From Xenoacremonium recifei (lineage: Eukaryota > Ascomycota > Sordariomycetes > Hypocreales > Nectriaceae): a stretch of 64,000 nt of DNA. Below, one piece after another: positions 32,685-45,457 of this stretch. Position 1 is the stretch's first letter, and the number at the start of each line of letters is the position of its first letter. A program made the translations under genes and the position numbers. The notes below the pieces were generated by a model. It saw only the letters and a program-made list of their open reading frames with translations, was not told where the DNA came from and made no database searches. The stretch covers positions 62,001 to 126,000 of the forward strand of contig WOFQ01000012.1 of assembly GCA_012184525.1 (NCBI GenBank). The letters are read 5' to 3'.

Positions 32685-35600
32685 TTTGGAGTATCGCAAA
32701 TTTTGTGGACAACAAGAGTATATTCGAGATGAACAATCAAAAGTTTCAGACTCAATCTCTGAGGGAGAGTGGCAGTGAGCCGGCTGATGGTTCCAAGTGT
32801 CGTTGGCTTCTGGTCAATTAACCTCAAGATCCACGGCGGGTCAGGGGCTTCTATATAGAAGGCTGGTTGCGATGCCTTCTCTGTGCCAAAGACATTTACT
32901 CTGGGACACGGTCGACGAGAGCATCTCCGGATTTCCTATGCAAATGCCGCGTTATCTGGGTCGTGATGGGGGTCCTCTGCTCTATCCAGACAGTCTTGCT
33001 TGGGTCGAGGTGAAGGTCCATGCAAGTGCTCCGGAGCACGGAGATGTCCAAACCGACAGAGTTGCCCTCAGTCTGTGCTGATCCTCCGATAAGGACGGGA
33101 AGGGTAGCCGGAACTACGGGCGGGTGCTTCCCGTTCGAGGCTGAATGATTTGTTGAAAGGGAGTGAAATCAGGTTTGCTTCAGGCCAGACCCAGCCAAGA
33201 ACGGATCGATACCACTTGGCATCTATCTCCAAGTCATGCAAGAGGTTTTCGAGAACTGTTATTCGCGAGTGCCTCTGTCGACTCTCAGATGTTTACAGGC
33301 TAGAGAAGGGCCGACATGTTGCTACCTATCCATGGAGTTGATAACGGAAAGATGCCAGGACTTTCGCGCCGACCAGGCGACGCTGGATCAGTGCAGTCTC
33401 TCGACAGAAATGAAATGGTTGCAAGACTTGTGATCAAAAGATACGTGCCTCGGGCTTGAGGACACTCATCGCTCGATGAAGTCCAGAACGAAATGTTTCA
33501 AGATAAGCCAGAGTGCCAGACTCACCAGCGACGGCCCGTAGCACGGCCTGCCTGCCATGTGACCGCCACTATGGGATGTGGCTTGCCAACCACCAATGAT
33601 AACCCATGTCTTCCGAGACAAATACAGGCTTTTCATTGGCTAGACTCCCAGATATGAGAGGTTGACGCCCAAAAACGTGAACTCTGAAGACGCTTTATCG
33701 CGGCTGAGGTTTGGTACCGTGTCAGGGATTAGACTAGGGATGTAAGAGTCGAGAGATAAGAGCCTCAGGCGGTGGTTGTGTGTGATTGTGTCGCTGGCAA
33801 AAATTGGTAACTGAATCTCCGCGGAGCAGGATGTGGCGGGAGCCAAGGCCTATATAGTTGCATGATAAAGAACGACGGATTCGAACGGTCGCAAACTTGC
33901 AGTGGGGGGAAGATAAGAAAACGAGTATAAGCATGAATTCTCGAATGAAAGCCACAGAATTAATCAGGAACCGATGTGATGGGCGACCAATCGTTCGATC
34001 CCTGAGAGGTTGTTCGCAGATTGGGTGTCATCGCTCAACCCCAATTTCGGGAGCGCGCGGGAGAACTCAGAGCCTCCCTTTCATAGGTAGACTTCTGCCC
34101 TGGTTCCGTGTTGTCTGCTAAATAGGGGCGGCATCCGTGGGCATTTGAAGAGAATGAAATCCAGCAACATGATTTTCTCAATACCGGCGACGTCAGCCTC
34201 ACCTGTTTATTTTTGTTCAAGTGATCCGTACTCACAGTGGCATCTTGCTATATTAAATGATACAGTCTGCAAAATCAGCCCTCGAAAATTAACGGCCCAT
34301 GCGACGCAGCAAAACCATTGGTATCAGTCTCGGCATAGGATCTCTTCTTGTTGTTTGGAACCAGTCAGGTAACGGCATCGAGAGGAGCTCAGCATCAACA
34401 AATTTACTTGAGCATTCATCGTGAAAAGCAGTTCGAGGTAAGTAAAAACGGCGAGCAAAAGGTGCAACCAAGGCGCTTGTCCTTCAAGTGGTTGAGGTAG
34501 CAAATCCAGTGTGATGAGATGCCTTAGGGAGTGGCTAGCCGCTGCCGTCGGGTGAGGTGGAAAGAGAGCTCGTCATGCCTTCCCCTGCCGATGAGGTGAC
34601 TGAAGATCTTCGGTGCCTGTGCAGCTAATCCATTGCAGCTCGCTTATGTCACCCACTCAACCCCCTTTTCTATCTGGACACGGAGGCATTATCCATCGCC
34701 CTTGGATCGCAATATCGGCAGGGTCCTTGACTATAAGTTGAAATATAAGGAGAGATTTCAGGAGACAGAGGATTCGATTGGGTCGTCGGCCACTATTCAG
34801 AAAAGGAGACTGGTTAATGCATGTCATCGAGCATTGGCGTCCTACCACCTTGCCCTAATGAAAAGACGAGGGTGTTTCAAAAACCACATAGAATGGCACG
34901 CCACAAATCGAGATCTATGTGAACCAAAGATCAGACGCAACGGATGCGATGCGGGTGAGTGATAGTCTTCTAGAATGCGACGAAACGAAACAAAACGTCC
35001 TCGGATAGCCCTGCGGGAAGCTAGGCAATGCCTGCAGGGGAGAAATGAGTTGGTCCCGAACGAGCTAGTCGTCCGAGTCTGAAAATGAGAGAAAAGCAAT
35101 TGCCGAGGGCACCGCCAAAGCGGTTTGCCGTTATAATATGGGGGGTCACCGGGTGGCTTGTGCGGCTCGAGGATGAGGCTGTTGAAGGAGTGAGTGCTTG
35201 TTGGAGTTGTCGCACTGAAGTAACATCAATGAACACACTGCATATAAGCGCGACGCCATGGTGAATACGTGTCTTGAGACGGAAAGGAAACCAAACCCCC
35301 AGCCAGATGCAAGAGATGGATGGATGTCTTACATACGGGCGCGTCGCTGGCATGGTTGCTTATTCCGGGCTTCACCCAGCTGGACGGCTCCCTGCAGGAT
35401 GCCCTGTGCCTGTGCTGCTGCCCTGCATTTCGGTTCCCCCGTCTGCAGCCATTCACCAGCGTCATCCATGGATCTCTCGCAGCGCCGACGCATCGCAGCG
35501 GAGACGTGGCATCATAGCTGCTGGCTGATAGGCAATGCCTCCAGCTTCAAGGTTGTGTCGGAATGGTTTTACCTGCTGTGCTGCGCAATTGTGCATTGTT

Positions 35601-36529
35601 GGGATGTTGAGGCCGTATAAGACTGGCGCGGAAGGCACGACTGAGACTGAGGTGTAGGTCGGCAGGTGCCAATTAGTAACCCAAAGCACACAACTCCCTA
35701 GATCAGAAGCCCTCCTGCTTTCTTCTCTCTTCACTCTCAATTCAACACATGAGACACTCTCCCGTCCGAATCCGTCCTCACATCAGAGACATAGACTGCC
35801 CCTCCATTCCTCACCCGCTCTCTGGCTGGCCGCTCTGAGCCAAAGCGCCAGCGCCCGGCCCTGCTGCTACGAGTCGAACGGGCTAGTCAGGGCTCTTCTC
35901 CAGTCTAAGACCCGCGAACCGCCCGCGAACGAACCCCTGACAGGAGCCGCGGCGCAGAAGCCAGCGCCAGCTGCTAGTACTACTGTATTCACGGGTGCCA
36001 TCAAGAGCGGAGCGCCGCCAAAACCTTGTCCAGCCTCTCTGTCCGTCATCTCGAACGGCCTCTTCAAAAGAAAGTCTTCCCAGTCATGCTCCTCCTCCTC
36101 GACAGCGCCTCGGTCTGGCCTCGATCTTGATCTGCGACCTCGTCCGTTGTCGTATCGCGACTTCCGACCTGCTGCGAGTACTCTCCATCGCTCGCTTCTC
36201 TCGAACCTCCTGCGATCGACATCTCGAGTCCTCGGCTGTCTTTGGCTTCGTTACTTTTTTGCGCCACGTCCTCTCCGCCTGCGATCAGCCAGCCGATATC
36301 GTTCACGAGCCGCTGAAATTGTCCGTCTACTCCTTGCAAACGATTCTCGACATCTACAAGGCAGTCGAAGCCGTATCAATTCCCAGTCGTTCCTCCCCTC
36401 GAAGTCGGCGCGAGGCCTCGTCGTCCACCCCTTCCACATTGTTCTCCGACGAGAGGCCGTTCCTTTCGCCTCTGACCTTTCGAGCAACGAAACGTGCCCT
36501 CCATCGAACATTGCTTGTTCACAGTCATA
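32685..36529. promoter_or_regulatory. 3.8-kb region: nitrate-transporter promoter and long leader of the 885-residue gene
   Basis: No gene is supported. Upstream of the transporter I see HGATAR sites, the targets of AreA/NIT2: 32952-32957, 33087-33092, 33223-33228 and 33339-33344. One CTCCGCGG lies at 33817-33824, within a palindrome that matches the NirA consensus CTCCGHGG. From about 35,700 the sequence becomes C- and T-rich with many small upstream ORFs, as expected for a long transcribed leader of the next gene. A 188-codon ORF at 35995 overlaps the true start in another frame and is rejected. Confidence 0.45.
33817..33826. promoter_or_regulatory. Possible NirA-type site
   Basis: The palindrome ctccgcggag contains CTCCGCGG, which fits the Aspergillus NirA consensus CTCCGHGG on both strands. 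It lies about 1.13 kb from the nitrate transporter start. A single 8-base match can occur by chance, so this is tentative. Confidence 0.3.
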
Positions 36530-39246
36530 ATGGCAACACAAACTGCCATCCATGGCGTTGATATCCGCCAGGGGGCGTCAACACCGGCCTCTTCTTATGC
36601 GCCCATGCCCGGATCTCCTACCTTGACGAACCCCGATATGATCCTACCGGACTACGACTATTCTGATGATCCTCGCTCTCAGTCACCACTGGCTTCCTGG
36701 AACCCGCGTCCTGATGATTTGCACTTCCAGCTGCCGCCCCCAAACAGCTTCATTGCGGGCCCTATCACGCCCGCGACCCCTATCATTTATGGAAACGGCA
36801 CAATGCTGTCAGATATTGGCGAGGTCACCGAGGTTGAAAGCGTCGCTGGCGTTCCGCCACCACGCCGAGTCTCGTCGCACCTGTCCGACCACAGCGAGGA
36901 TGCTGCAATGCGATCCTCGCCCACAATGGGCGCCAGCCGATTCCAGAGACGGTCACAGATCCTCAAGGGCCGCGAGCGCGAACGGAGGTCATCCATGGAT
37001 TCCACCAGCACCGTCACGACGCAGGACCAAAACGCTGCTTTTGCGGATTTCGATGATGCAGTCAGCGTAGACGACAGCAACTTTCAGGGTGACGATGAAG
37101 AGAGCATGGCATCTGAATATGTCGAGGGAACCCCTGCCCAAGAGCCCGCGTCTGGGAAGTGGGCTGGCAAGCAGAGTCTGAATGAAGACAGATATTCCAC
37201 CAACTCGCTCAGTGAGAGAGCCGAAGAGATCTTGGCCAATGCCAAGCGGAGGTTGACTGTAAGCAGAGTTGAGAGTCCATATGTTGGACAAAGTTGCTAA
37301 CGAGTTCAAACCCACAGACTATGGAAGGCAACCTCTCGCGGGCCAGGAGTTCGCTTCATTACTCGTCCGTGTCAGATGGCTCGACGCCCTCGCCCCCAAT
37401 TGTACGGCCCGCAACGTCCCTCCTTCGCGAATCAACGCTCCCGTCGCCAACATCGCCCGGCCACTCGAGGATGCTCAGCGAGAATGGGCTCAATGGTGGC
37501 CCCATTCTGTCGGGATTCCCACAGCGGTCTGCCAGCGCCCTGGGGGCTGCAGGCGGGTATCGACAACCCTTGACCGCATCAAGGAGTGCAGATGCGCTGG
37601 GCGGATCATATGCAGCCGGCTACAAATTCTCGCACCACCCGCTGGACACGACTCTCGAGCCGCTGGGCGAGGATGACGGCCAATCAAACGATGACAGCAG
37701 ACCCGACGGCTACCCCCAGCCCAACCTGCGCAGCCCGACCTTTGGCTCGTTTGCTGAAAAGGAGCTGACGCGCTCCGCCTCGGTGGCCCAGATGCGAGAC
37801 CTGAAAGACCAGATGAAGGACCTCAAAGGCAAGATTTCTACTTTGAAAGAGCAAGCGCGGGCCGACAGCATGAAGCGACGCAGCCTACAGAGCCTCAGGA
37901 CACCCAGCCCATTTACACATGCTCGGTGGGACCACGGATTCATGGAGCCACGCAGGATTCAGGACACCGAACACGAGACGACGGCAAATCAGTTCCAAGC
38001 ACCATGGAATTATGACATGCCCGCTCAAGCCCCGGAGGCAGATGCGGAGGAAGACAGCCCCAGTTATGAGCCACGTTATGAGTTGAAGGCATCTCCAGAT
38101 TCGGAGGGCTTCAGAGACGGTCCAGGAAACCATCTCCCCAACGAAATGACCAACGGGGTTGCTGAGAATGAAGTTAATGGCATAGATCCGGACGAGCGTC
38201 CAGTATATGATGAAGAGGACCTCCGGACGGAGAACGGGGATGAAGAAGAAGACATGCAAGAGGAAGATCGTTTTGAAAACGCACAAATGGCAATTGATGC
38301 AGAGAGTACATCAGAGCATGCATTGGATGAAACAGAGGAGGATCAAGACCGGGATGAAGACGACGTGGACGATTATGTGAGTGAGAGCGGGGACTCTCTT
38401 TACCACGACACATTCCAGCACCCGGTGTCTCACGAGGATCGTGAAGACGCCTTCGACTACGAGCATTTTTTCCTTCACTCGGCCATGGGCACCATCAGCC
38501 AGCAGCGACTTGGACGAAGAGGCAGCACCGACAGCGTCAGCTCAGACGACTCTATCGAGACTGCTCGCGGGCCCCTAGCTGTTCGAGCACGCCGGCCCAG
38601 TATCGACACCATGTCGTCCGTCAACTCGTTCGCCACGGCGACAGAGGGTCGTGCCAGTCGCGCCAGCCGCAACTCGATGCTCCCCGACGGCGCCGGCATC
38701 AAGCACACGGTCGTCACAACCTCCAGCTCCGAGTCCGACGGCCCGCCCACGGCCAAGCGCCAGACCTTTGGCGGCTTCGGCTCCAGCGAGCAATGGCGCC
38801 CAAGCTCGCACCGTTCTACCAGCAGCACCTCGGTCGTCAGCGGTGGCATGCACCGGCCGTCCATCTCGTCTTTCGAGTCGACCGGCACCAACCGCAGCTT
38901 CCCGCTGGTAAACAAGGCGAAGCTCAGCAACGGCAATGGCGTGCTCACGCCCAACACGTCGACCCCGGGCGCCTCACCCGACAGTGAGCTCAAGCAGGTC
39001 TCCCGCTCGCTCATGGACGAGACCAACCAGGTATGCGACAGCGGCATCGAGCACGGCAGCCGCGAAACCCCGCCCATGCAGATGCTGCCCAAGGACGACC
39101 AGATCCTCGTCGAGCGCCTCGTCGCGAGCCTTGGCAAGTGCGTGCTCTCGCTCAGCGAGGCGTCGCGCGCGAGTTCCGAGGCCAGGGCTTTTCGGCGCCG
39201 GATTGACACCGCGCGCAAGATTCTTGAGGGACTGGAGGATTGTTGA
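36530..39246 (+). CDS. Large disordered fungal protein with short coiled coil, 885 residues
   Basis: Exons 36530-37258 and 37318-39246 are joined by a 59-base intron (GTAAGC...ACAG, phase 0; RRLT|TMEGNLSRARSSLHYSS). The start MATQTAIHGVDIRQGAST is the first good ATG after the long leader. The N-terminal 240 residues are rich in Ser, Pro and Asp, with DDPRSQSP and a basic RRSQILKGRERERRSS patch. A coiled coil at about 400-435 reads MRDLKDQMKDLKGKISTLKE. An acidic region follows (~530-610), then a short block that looks conserved (EDAFDYEHFFLHSAMGTISQ), Ser-rich sequence and a helical C-terminus (DDQILVERLVASLGKCVLSL). No catalytic domain. Many Ser/Thr-Pro sites suggest phospho-regulation. Family not recognised by name. 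Confidence 0.85.
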
Positions 39247-42200
39247 GGCGTTATAATACACAATAAAAAGGGGCATGGGATGGTGAAAATGGGTTTTTCT
39301 TTTGTTATGGGCAGGACGGAGCGTTTTTGCTTGGTACATCAAATTCATGTTCGATACCCTTGGCCCTTCTGGACTACTGGAGCGGCTTTACGACTTGTTT
39401 TACTGTATGAATATCTTTCCTTAGAGGGGAGTATTGTCGGGGTAGGGGGGCTGGTAGATGATTATGAAATATAAACATGATACATGTATATATGCTGCTT
39501 TGGGCTCTCTTCTCTGTCTAGATGCTCCCGATGTTTGTCTCCTATTTGGCACCCGTGGGGTAGACTATTGCATTTCTGGCAGTGTAATATTGTTTCTTGT
39601 CTGAGACATCCCCTGAGTACTCCGTACTATGACTTCATTTCAGCAGAGCATGGGGTCGCGACAACGAATCCTTGGTCGTTAATACATGCTTGGATTTTTC
39701 ACGGATATCCTTAATCTACGGATTTCATCGACCACGAGACTAATGATACAACCAACAGGAAATGCGGCGGCATCAAAATTTCAGGATTTGAGTCCTTGGC
39801 AGACCCATTCGATCGTAACCATGTACGCGGCGCATGACAACCCATTATATGAACTGTTATAGCATCTCATCCTTCACGGAGCATCCTCAACCGGGCTCGA
39901 CGGAGCGAGCTACCCTAGAGAGCTACGATCCGCGCAGCAGGAATCTTGCAGAACCGGGTAACCTCCACCGCGAGAAACATCCGTTTCTTTACGTATAAGA
40001 CTTATTGCATCATCATCAGGAAGAAAGCTACGTATATGCCGCGCTGTAAGCATCCAGGATCAGGAGCTTGCATTCCGTGGCAACTTGGGCGGGCATCCTG
40101 GCGGAGTCGCGCTCACGTCCGCTTGCGAAACGGAAGCTCGCCGTCAGCCGCGCTGTAAGTGAGACACAACAAAGCGTACCCTCGACTTGGACAATAGCGG
40201 CAACCACATTTAGAACAAAGTACACGTACCAGACGCCAGTGGTTTTGTACTTGGTTGAGCCACAATAGACCGGCTGCCAAAGAAGTCTCGTACAAGAGCG
40301 GTCCAGGCTCAGCCACGGCCCAGCAGATAATCGACACGGAACACGACGAGGCGAAGGGACGATCCTGGATCCGGGCATGTCGTCACAGCAGCTGATGATT
40401 TGCCCTGCCCTGCCCCTGCCAAGGCACAAACGAAACCAAACGAAACGCCGAAACTCTGCTCTCACGACACGACAGCATTCACGAGCGCAGCCACCGAGGG
40501 AGACACGAAAAGCAAAAGTGCGGTCCATCAGAATCTCGACTCAGCCATGGCTCGCCGGTGACTGCACGCTGTCGCGCCCCCTGTTGCATCTCGATGCGCA
40601 GGGGGGAAAAGCCACAGCTGATAGTTCTCACTGTGTGCTTACTGTACATGAACCTACCGGTCGGCGGAAGCATCGTGGGGAATCAAGGCCGCTGAAAGGA
40701 AAAAAGCTTGTTGAGAAATTTCCAAACCAAACCAAGGCCATGGAGCAAGTCTAGCGGGAAGCAAATTTTCAGCGGCGAGCCCACCGAACGACGGTTCTCA
40801 TCGGGTTGGACAAGCCTGTAACAGCCGTTGAACGGGGCTCTTCGGTGCACGTTGTCGATGCGGTGTTTCTGTTGCGTAGGGAGCACATTGATGGAGTACT
40901 GTAGATGCGCTGTGATCTGCTGGGCGCGGCAGGGCAGTCAAGGGACGGTTCGGTGACCACCTCGGTATGTATGTATCATATCACAAGGGGCTGGCTCACC
41001 CCGATTCGAGAGCTCCACGACGGCCCTAGTGAGTCGTGGCAAGGGAGGTACTGTAGTGATCCCCAAGACCCTGATCGGCACCAACCGCGCGGGCGTCTTC
41101 AAGCTGGCCTGCTGATATGGTGCGGCCGTCGTCGATGCCAGTGCCTCGAGATACCGGTTTGCGGTGTTGAGTTGGTGTGAGCGATATCGCGACTCGCGGA
41201 GCAGTGCCAGAGGTTCCCAACTAAGCTTCTCCGCTTCGACTGTGGCCCAAGTACCGGAGCAGACAACCCCTACCGTCTCAGATACTGCCGGGTGTCTGTG
41301 AAATGTCACCGTCCCATATCATGTATATGTAGGCTGTACAGAGGTAGCACAGGTGCTGGGATCCTGCCCAAGGACAACCGACAAAAGTCCTGGATAAGTC
41401 GGCTCGAATTGCGTTCCACCTCAGCAGTACCACATCGGGACAGTCATAGCCTATTGGTGATCGTCTTCGTCTCCTGCCGTTGCATGAGCGATCGCTTTTG
41501 GATCGCTCCTCACGTGTGATGCTCTGGATGGTTGGTCTCCAACTGCAACCGGAGAGCTGGACCTTCACCGCCGGTTGGCATGACCAACGGCCACCCTCCA
41601 AAGGGACGGCGGGAGACTGCAGGCTGGATGATCAAATCATCATTCATGTCTTCCGGAGCCAAACTGTCTTGGGCTGCTGAGAATGACCTTCGCCAAGCGC
41701 TTGCATGCGTCAGAGAGCGGGCGAGACCGTTCAATAACGTCGCAAGAGTCAGCGCAATTTCCATCTACGCGCTGATACCGCCGTGAGCCAGCGTCTCGAC
41801 GGGCGAGATGCGGGGTTTGGCTGCGCAACGCGGGGGTTAGCGTCTAGGAGCTCCCAACTCTCCTCGATGATAGGAGTCAGGGAGGCTGGCTCAAGCGACT
41901 AGCTGTCGAGCTGAGAGCCATCGCTCTCCAATATCACATCAGACACCCAAGCGAGCATCAATAGCTCGAGACATCGGAGACCGCCGAGCCTCGTGGGCGC
42001 CTGCATGAAGGGTCACATTACTGGTTTCGTTGGACTGGGCGAGACACGGCGTTTCTGGGCGGCCGCAACACAGACAGCCATGTGAAGTTCCTGGGCGCTG
42101 TGCTCTCGATACTGCAGGCTGCCTGATTGGGACCCCTACCGTTCGCGGCAGCTTTCACGGCAGGTCACTGATAGGCCGTCTTTGCTGTCGCGTCCGTCAA

Positions 42201-43605
42201 GCCGTGTTTGGTGCCCGTCCTTAGCCGGTTGCCACATGCCAATATCTGAGTGTTGATGTCCTGGTGATGGGAGATCAATATACCATATGAAAATCATTCA
42301 CGGGTCGATCTTGATGCCAATACACGGGGAGTGAATATGGACCGGGACCGGAACAGGCAGGCAAGTGTGTCGACACCAGAAGACGCTGTCGTCATGAGCT
42401 GCAGATAGCTGCAGAGGAAGCTCTAGACTCCAGCCTGCTGCATTCTCCCATGCACGGGGTTCCGTCGGGATGGATGTTTGGGGTGATGGTGGGTATGAGC
42501 CGGCTCACTGACATTGGCCGTGGAAAACGAACGCCGAGATTATGGAGGGTGAGTATGCAGCGTCGTGTCGTGTCAGGTGGTTGCGCACGCCGTCTCTCCT
42601 CTCCAGTTCTGCATGATCAACGAGCCTCGCTCTCTCTGGTCTGGCGCGGAGCTGCACTTGTTGGTATTAGTGGTGTAACTTGACAGGGAAGAAGTCGGGA
42701 TGTCCAAGAGGAGGTCGATGCAATGCAACTAAGGCATGCATGGAAATGGGGGCTCGGAGAGGGGCCGACGGCATGCGTGTGAGTGAGAGTGAGATGCGTT
42801 GATGCCGCTCGCTTGAAAGCTCCCTAGCGCTGTTTGTCTGGCACCATAGGTTGCTGCAGCTGCGGCCAAATGCTGAGATGTTGAGCGTGCCAGCCTTTGA
42901 GGACCGGAGCGGACGACCGGCAGTGGAGTATGAGTGCGGGCTTTTGCGCTCTTCCTCTGGCTCTCTCACACCAGGCCGTCGGAGACGTGGAGTCGATTCT
43001 CAGACGATTGACGAGCCGATGATGACAGAAGGATGCGTTTTCGGCTTCAGAGAGACCGCAGAGAGGTTCGCCTCCCCCATTGCCGAGGTGCCTTGACAAG
43101 TATCGCAAGGATACCCCCTTGAGCTGAGTCTCGCATCTGCATCTGCAATTGTTCCAGCAGACCGGAGCTGACCTTAACAATGCCGGTCACAACCCGGAGC
43201 TGCGGACCTGAAATTCAACGCATTCAAAACCGCAAACACGTACCGTCGTCAATGCTCCGTAGCCGAAATGATGATGGCTGGCTTGTGTCAGCAAAACGTC
43301 CTAGTTCTACAGTGTGCTGGACGCAGACAGGTACGGCTCGATTTACACCGCCTCGGGAGTCGGGGCTCGTCTTCATCCCTTCCTAAATAAGGTAGTTTAG
43401 GGCAAAGGCGAAACGATGACTGCCATGAGGAGGCACTGAAAAGAAGGGCACTAGAAACTGGATGGTCCAATGCGATGCGAGTGGAATAATACTGGACCTG
43501 GCAGATGGAAGTTTGATTTGGGGATGGATGGAGAGGAGGAGCCACAGCTGGCAGGCGAGGCGCATCAGTGGAGTCAGTGGATGATGAGTCGAGCTGGGCT
43601 GGGCG

Positions 43606-43637
<32 letters not shown>

Positions 43638-45457
43638 AGTGCAGGCAGGCAGGGCAGCTTCCAGTGGCGGCTGCCTTCTTCTAATTGTGACTGTGCGGGC
43701 TGTCATCATCACCCATGGAAAGGAACCCGCCCGACCGCTGAATAATTGGATGGATTCGGTGGTCCAAACTTTGAGGTGCACTGCCTGAGGTGTGCTTACA
43801 TGAGGCCTCTCAGGCTTGGCCAGGCTAACGGGACAGGAACGGGGGACTGTAGCGCTTACAGTGCCCGCGACGAGAGAACTGTGCTGCTGGAAGTCGGTGT
43901 ACTTGTATGGGGTTCACAGTGTGTAAGCACAGTTTGCGCTCAAGAAATTGTCTTCAGCGCCAGCACGTGGACGTCCTGTTATGAGCGTTTTTCGTTTCTG
44001 ACGGCCGCTACGGGGTGATTTCGGAGCGATGAAGGGGCCTTCTAGTGGGGGGCAGTCCGGCACTGTCAGCACTGTGCTGCGGGTGCGAGATGTTTTCCGT
44101 CGCAGCGCCCGCCCATCAGCAGGTCACCCAATTTCGCCTTCGGAATGTGCAGTGTCGCTATTTCGCGCCTCCAGCGCCGTCGCCCAGCCGTGCTCGTACT
44201 GTGCGCGCCTTCTTGGCAGCCCAGGACGATCTGGGCTTGGGTCTGAAGGGCAGATGCCACAAGCAGTGCGACGCCCCGACACCAGGGCTTTCCAGGGCCT
44301 GACGAATCGATCGAGGGCGCTAGAGACTCACTGGAAGCTCATTAATCCACTGCCCCCTTCAGTGAAGCCAGAAAAAAAAAAAAAAAACTGTCACCCGCGC
44401 GCTGTTTGTGCCCACTGGCCGCCCCCCATCGGAACAAACAAGGGAGGCTCTTTGTATGCTGGAGCCCTTTCTACCCGCTCCCTGCGCGCGGATATCAGTC
44501 ATCTCGCTCGCCTCGTCTCGTTTCGTTTCGTCTCGTGGACGCTCTTGCACTTTTCTCTTCCTTGTCATTTTGCTGCAGCTGTTGAGGCCCCAACCAGACG
44601 CTTCCCGACCGGAGGACGTGCCTGCCTCGGATTGAAGGAGGCAAATACCGTCTGCCGCCCGGGCTCGCTCCTTCCTGCGTCCTGCTCTTCTTCATTCTTC
44701 ACATCTACGAGCCTCACCTGCACTGCACATCTTCGCACTTACACCTCACCTGCATCTGTTGCGACATCTACATCGACGCCTACCCTTCGACTTGCACGGC
44801 CGCCCTGCAGATCTTCGCCCGCCTCGCTCGACGTGTGCGCTGCCTCGTACCGGCTCAGCAACCAACGTCATCGGGAAATCGCGCCAAGCCCTGGCCTGCC
44901 ACACAGCATCCCAGCGCACCCACACCCGGCTCCTGCGACCGGCCAGGACCCTTGGGGATTGAGACACTGATTTCCGCCCGCCAATCTTCCGTCGTCCCCC
45001 CTCCGCTGTTCTAAATAGCTCGGCCCGTGGCTTCGCATCCAGACAACAACGCATCCGTCGCCATTCCCGCTCCTCCCATTGCGGTCCTTCGAAGCCTCGC
45101 CTTCCCAGAACCTCAACCTCAACCCTCTCAGCCCTCTTGCTTCAGACAATGATGTTGGTCTTGTCTTTATAGCATGACGGTCCTGAGGGACACTTTTGAC
45201 AGCACTCAATTCTCGCAAAAACAAAACAAACTAGAGGTCTGCACCGGCTTGTAGGCTTCGTCTGCTCGACGCATCTCCACGAAACAACTTCCACAAACGA
45301 AACGACAATCCGTTTTTGCTTTATTACCCAACACTTGAAACCGCGTCGGTACGGTCTTCTGTCCAAGCGTCAACACAGCCGGCTACCGTTTCGACATCCA
45401 CTACTTTAAGCCTTGATCCCTGCTTCCTATTCCACGACCCCGAAATCCCTCCCAAAG
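39247..45457. other. 6.2-kb gene-poor region ending in a long leader
   Basis: After a possible polyadenylation signal AATAAA at 39262-39267 there is no supported gene until 45458. It holds simple repeats (GGCT array at 43606-43636, A16 at 44372-44387). From about 44,450 it becomes C/T-rich, with runs such as ctcgtctcgtttcgtttcgt, which marks the leader and core promoter of the DUF2457-type gene. A 313-codon ORF at 44029-44970 is low-complexity leader sequence. I saw no transposase, reverse transcriptase or terminal repeats. Confidence 0.5.
43606..43636. repeat. GGCT tetranucleotide microsatellite
   Basis: Nearly eight perfect copies of GGCT in non-coding DNA, preceded by G-rich imperfect copies (ctgggctgggcgg). 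Confidence 0.95.

Noticed and set aside
44029..44970. 313-codon ORF upstream of the DUF2457-type gene
   Set aside because: Composition is that of a C/T-rich leader (Ser, Pro, Arg, Thr, Cys) with no motif, and it crosses an A16 run. A gene here is not supported.
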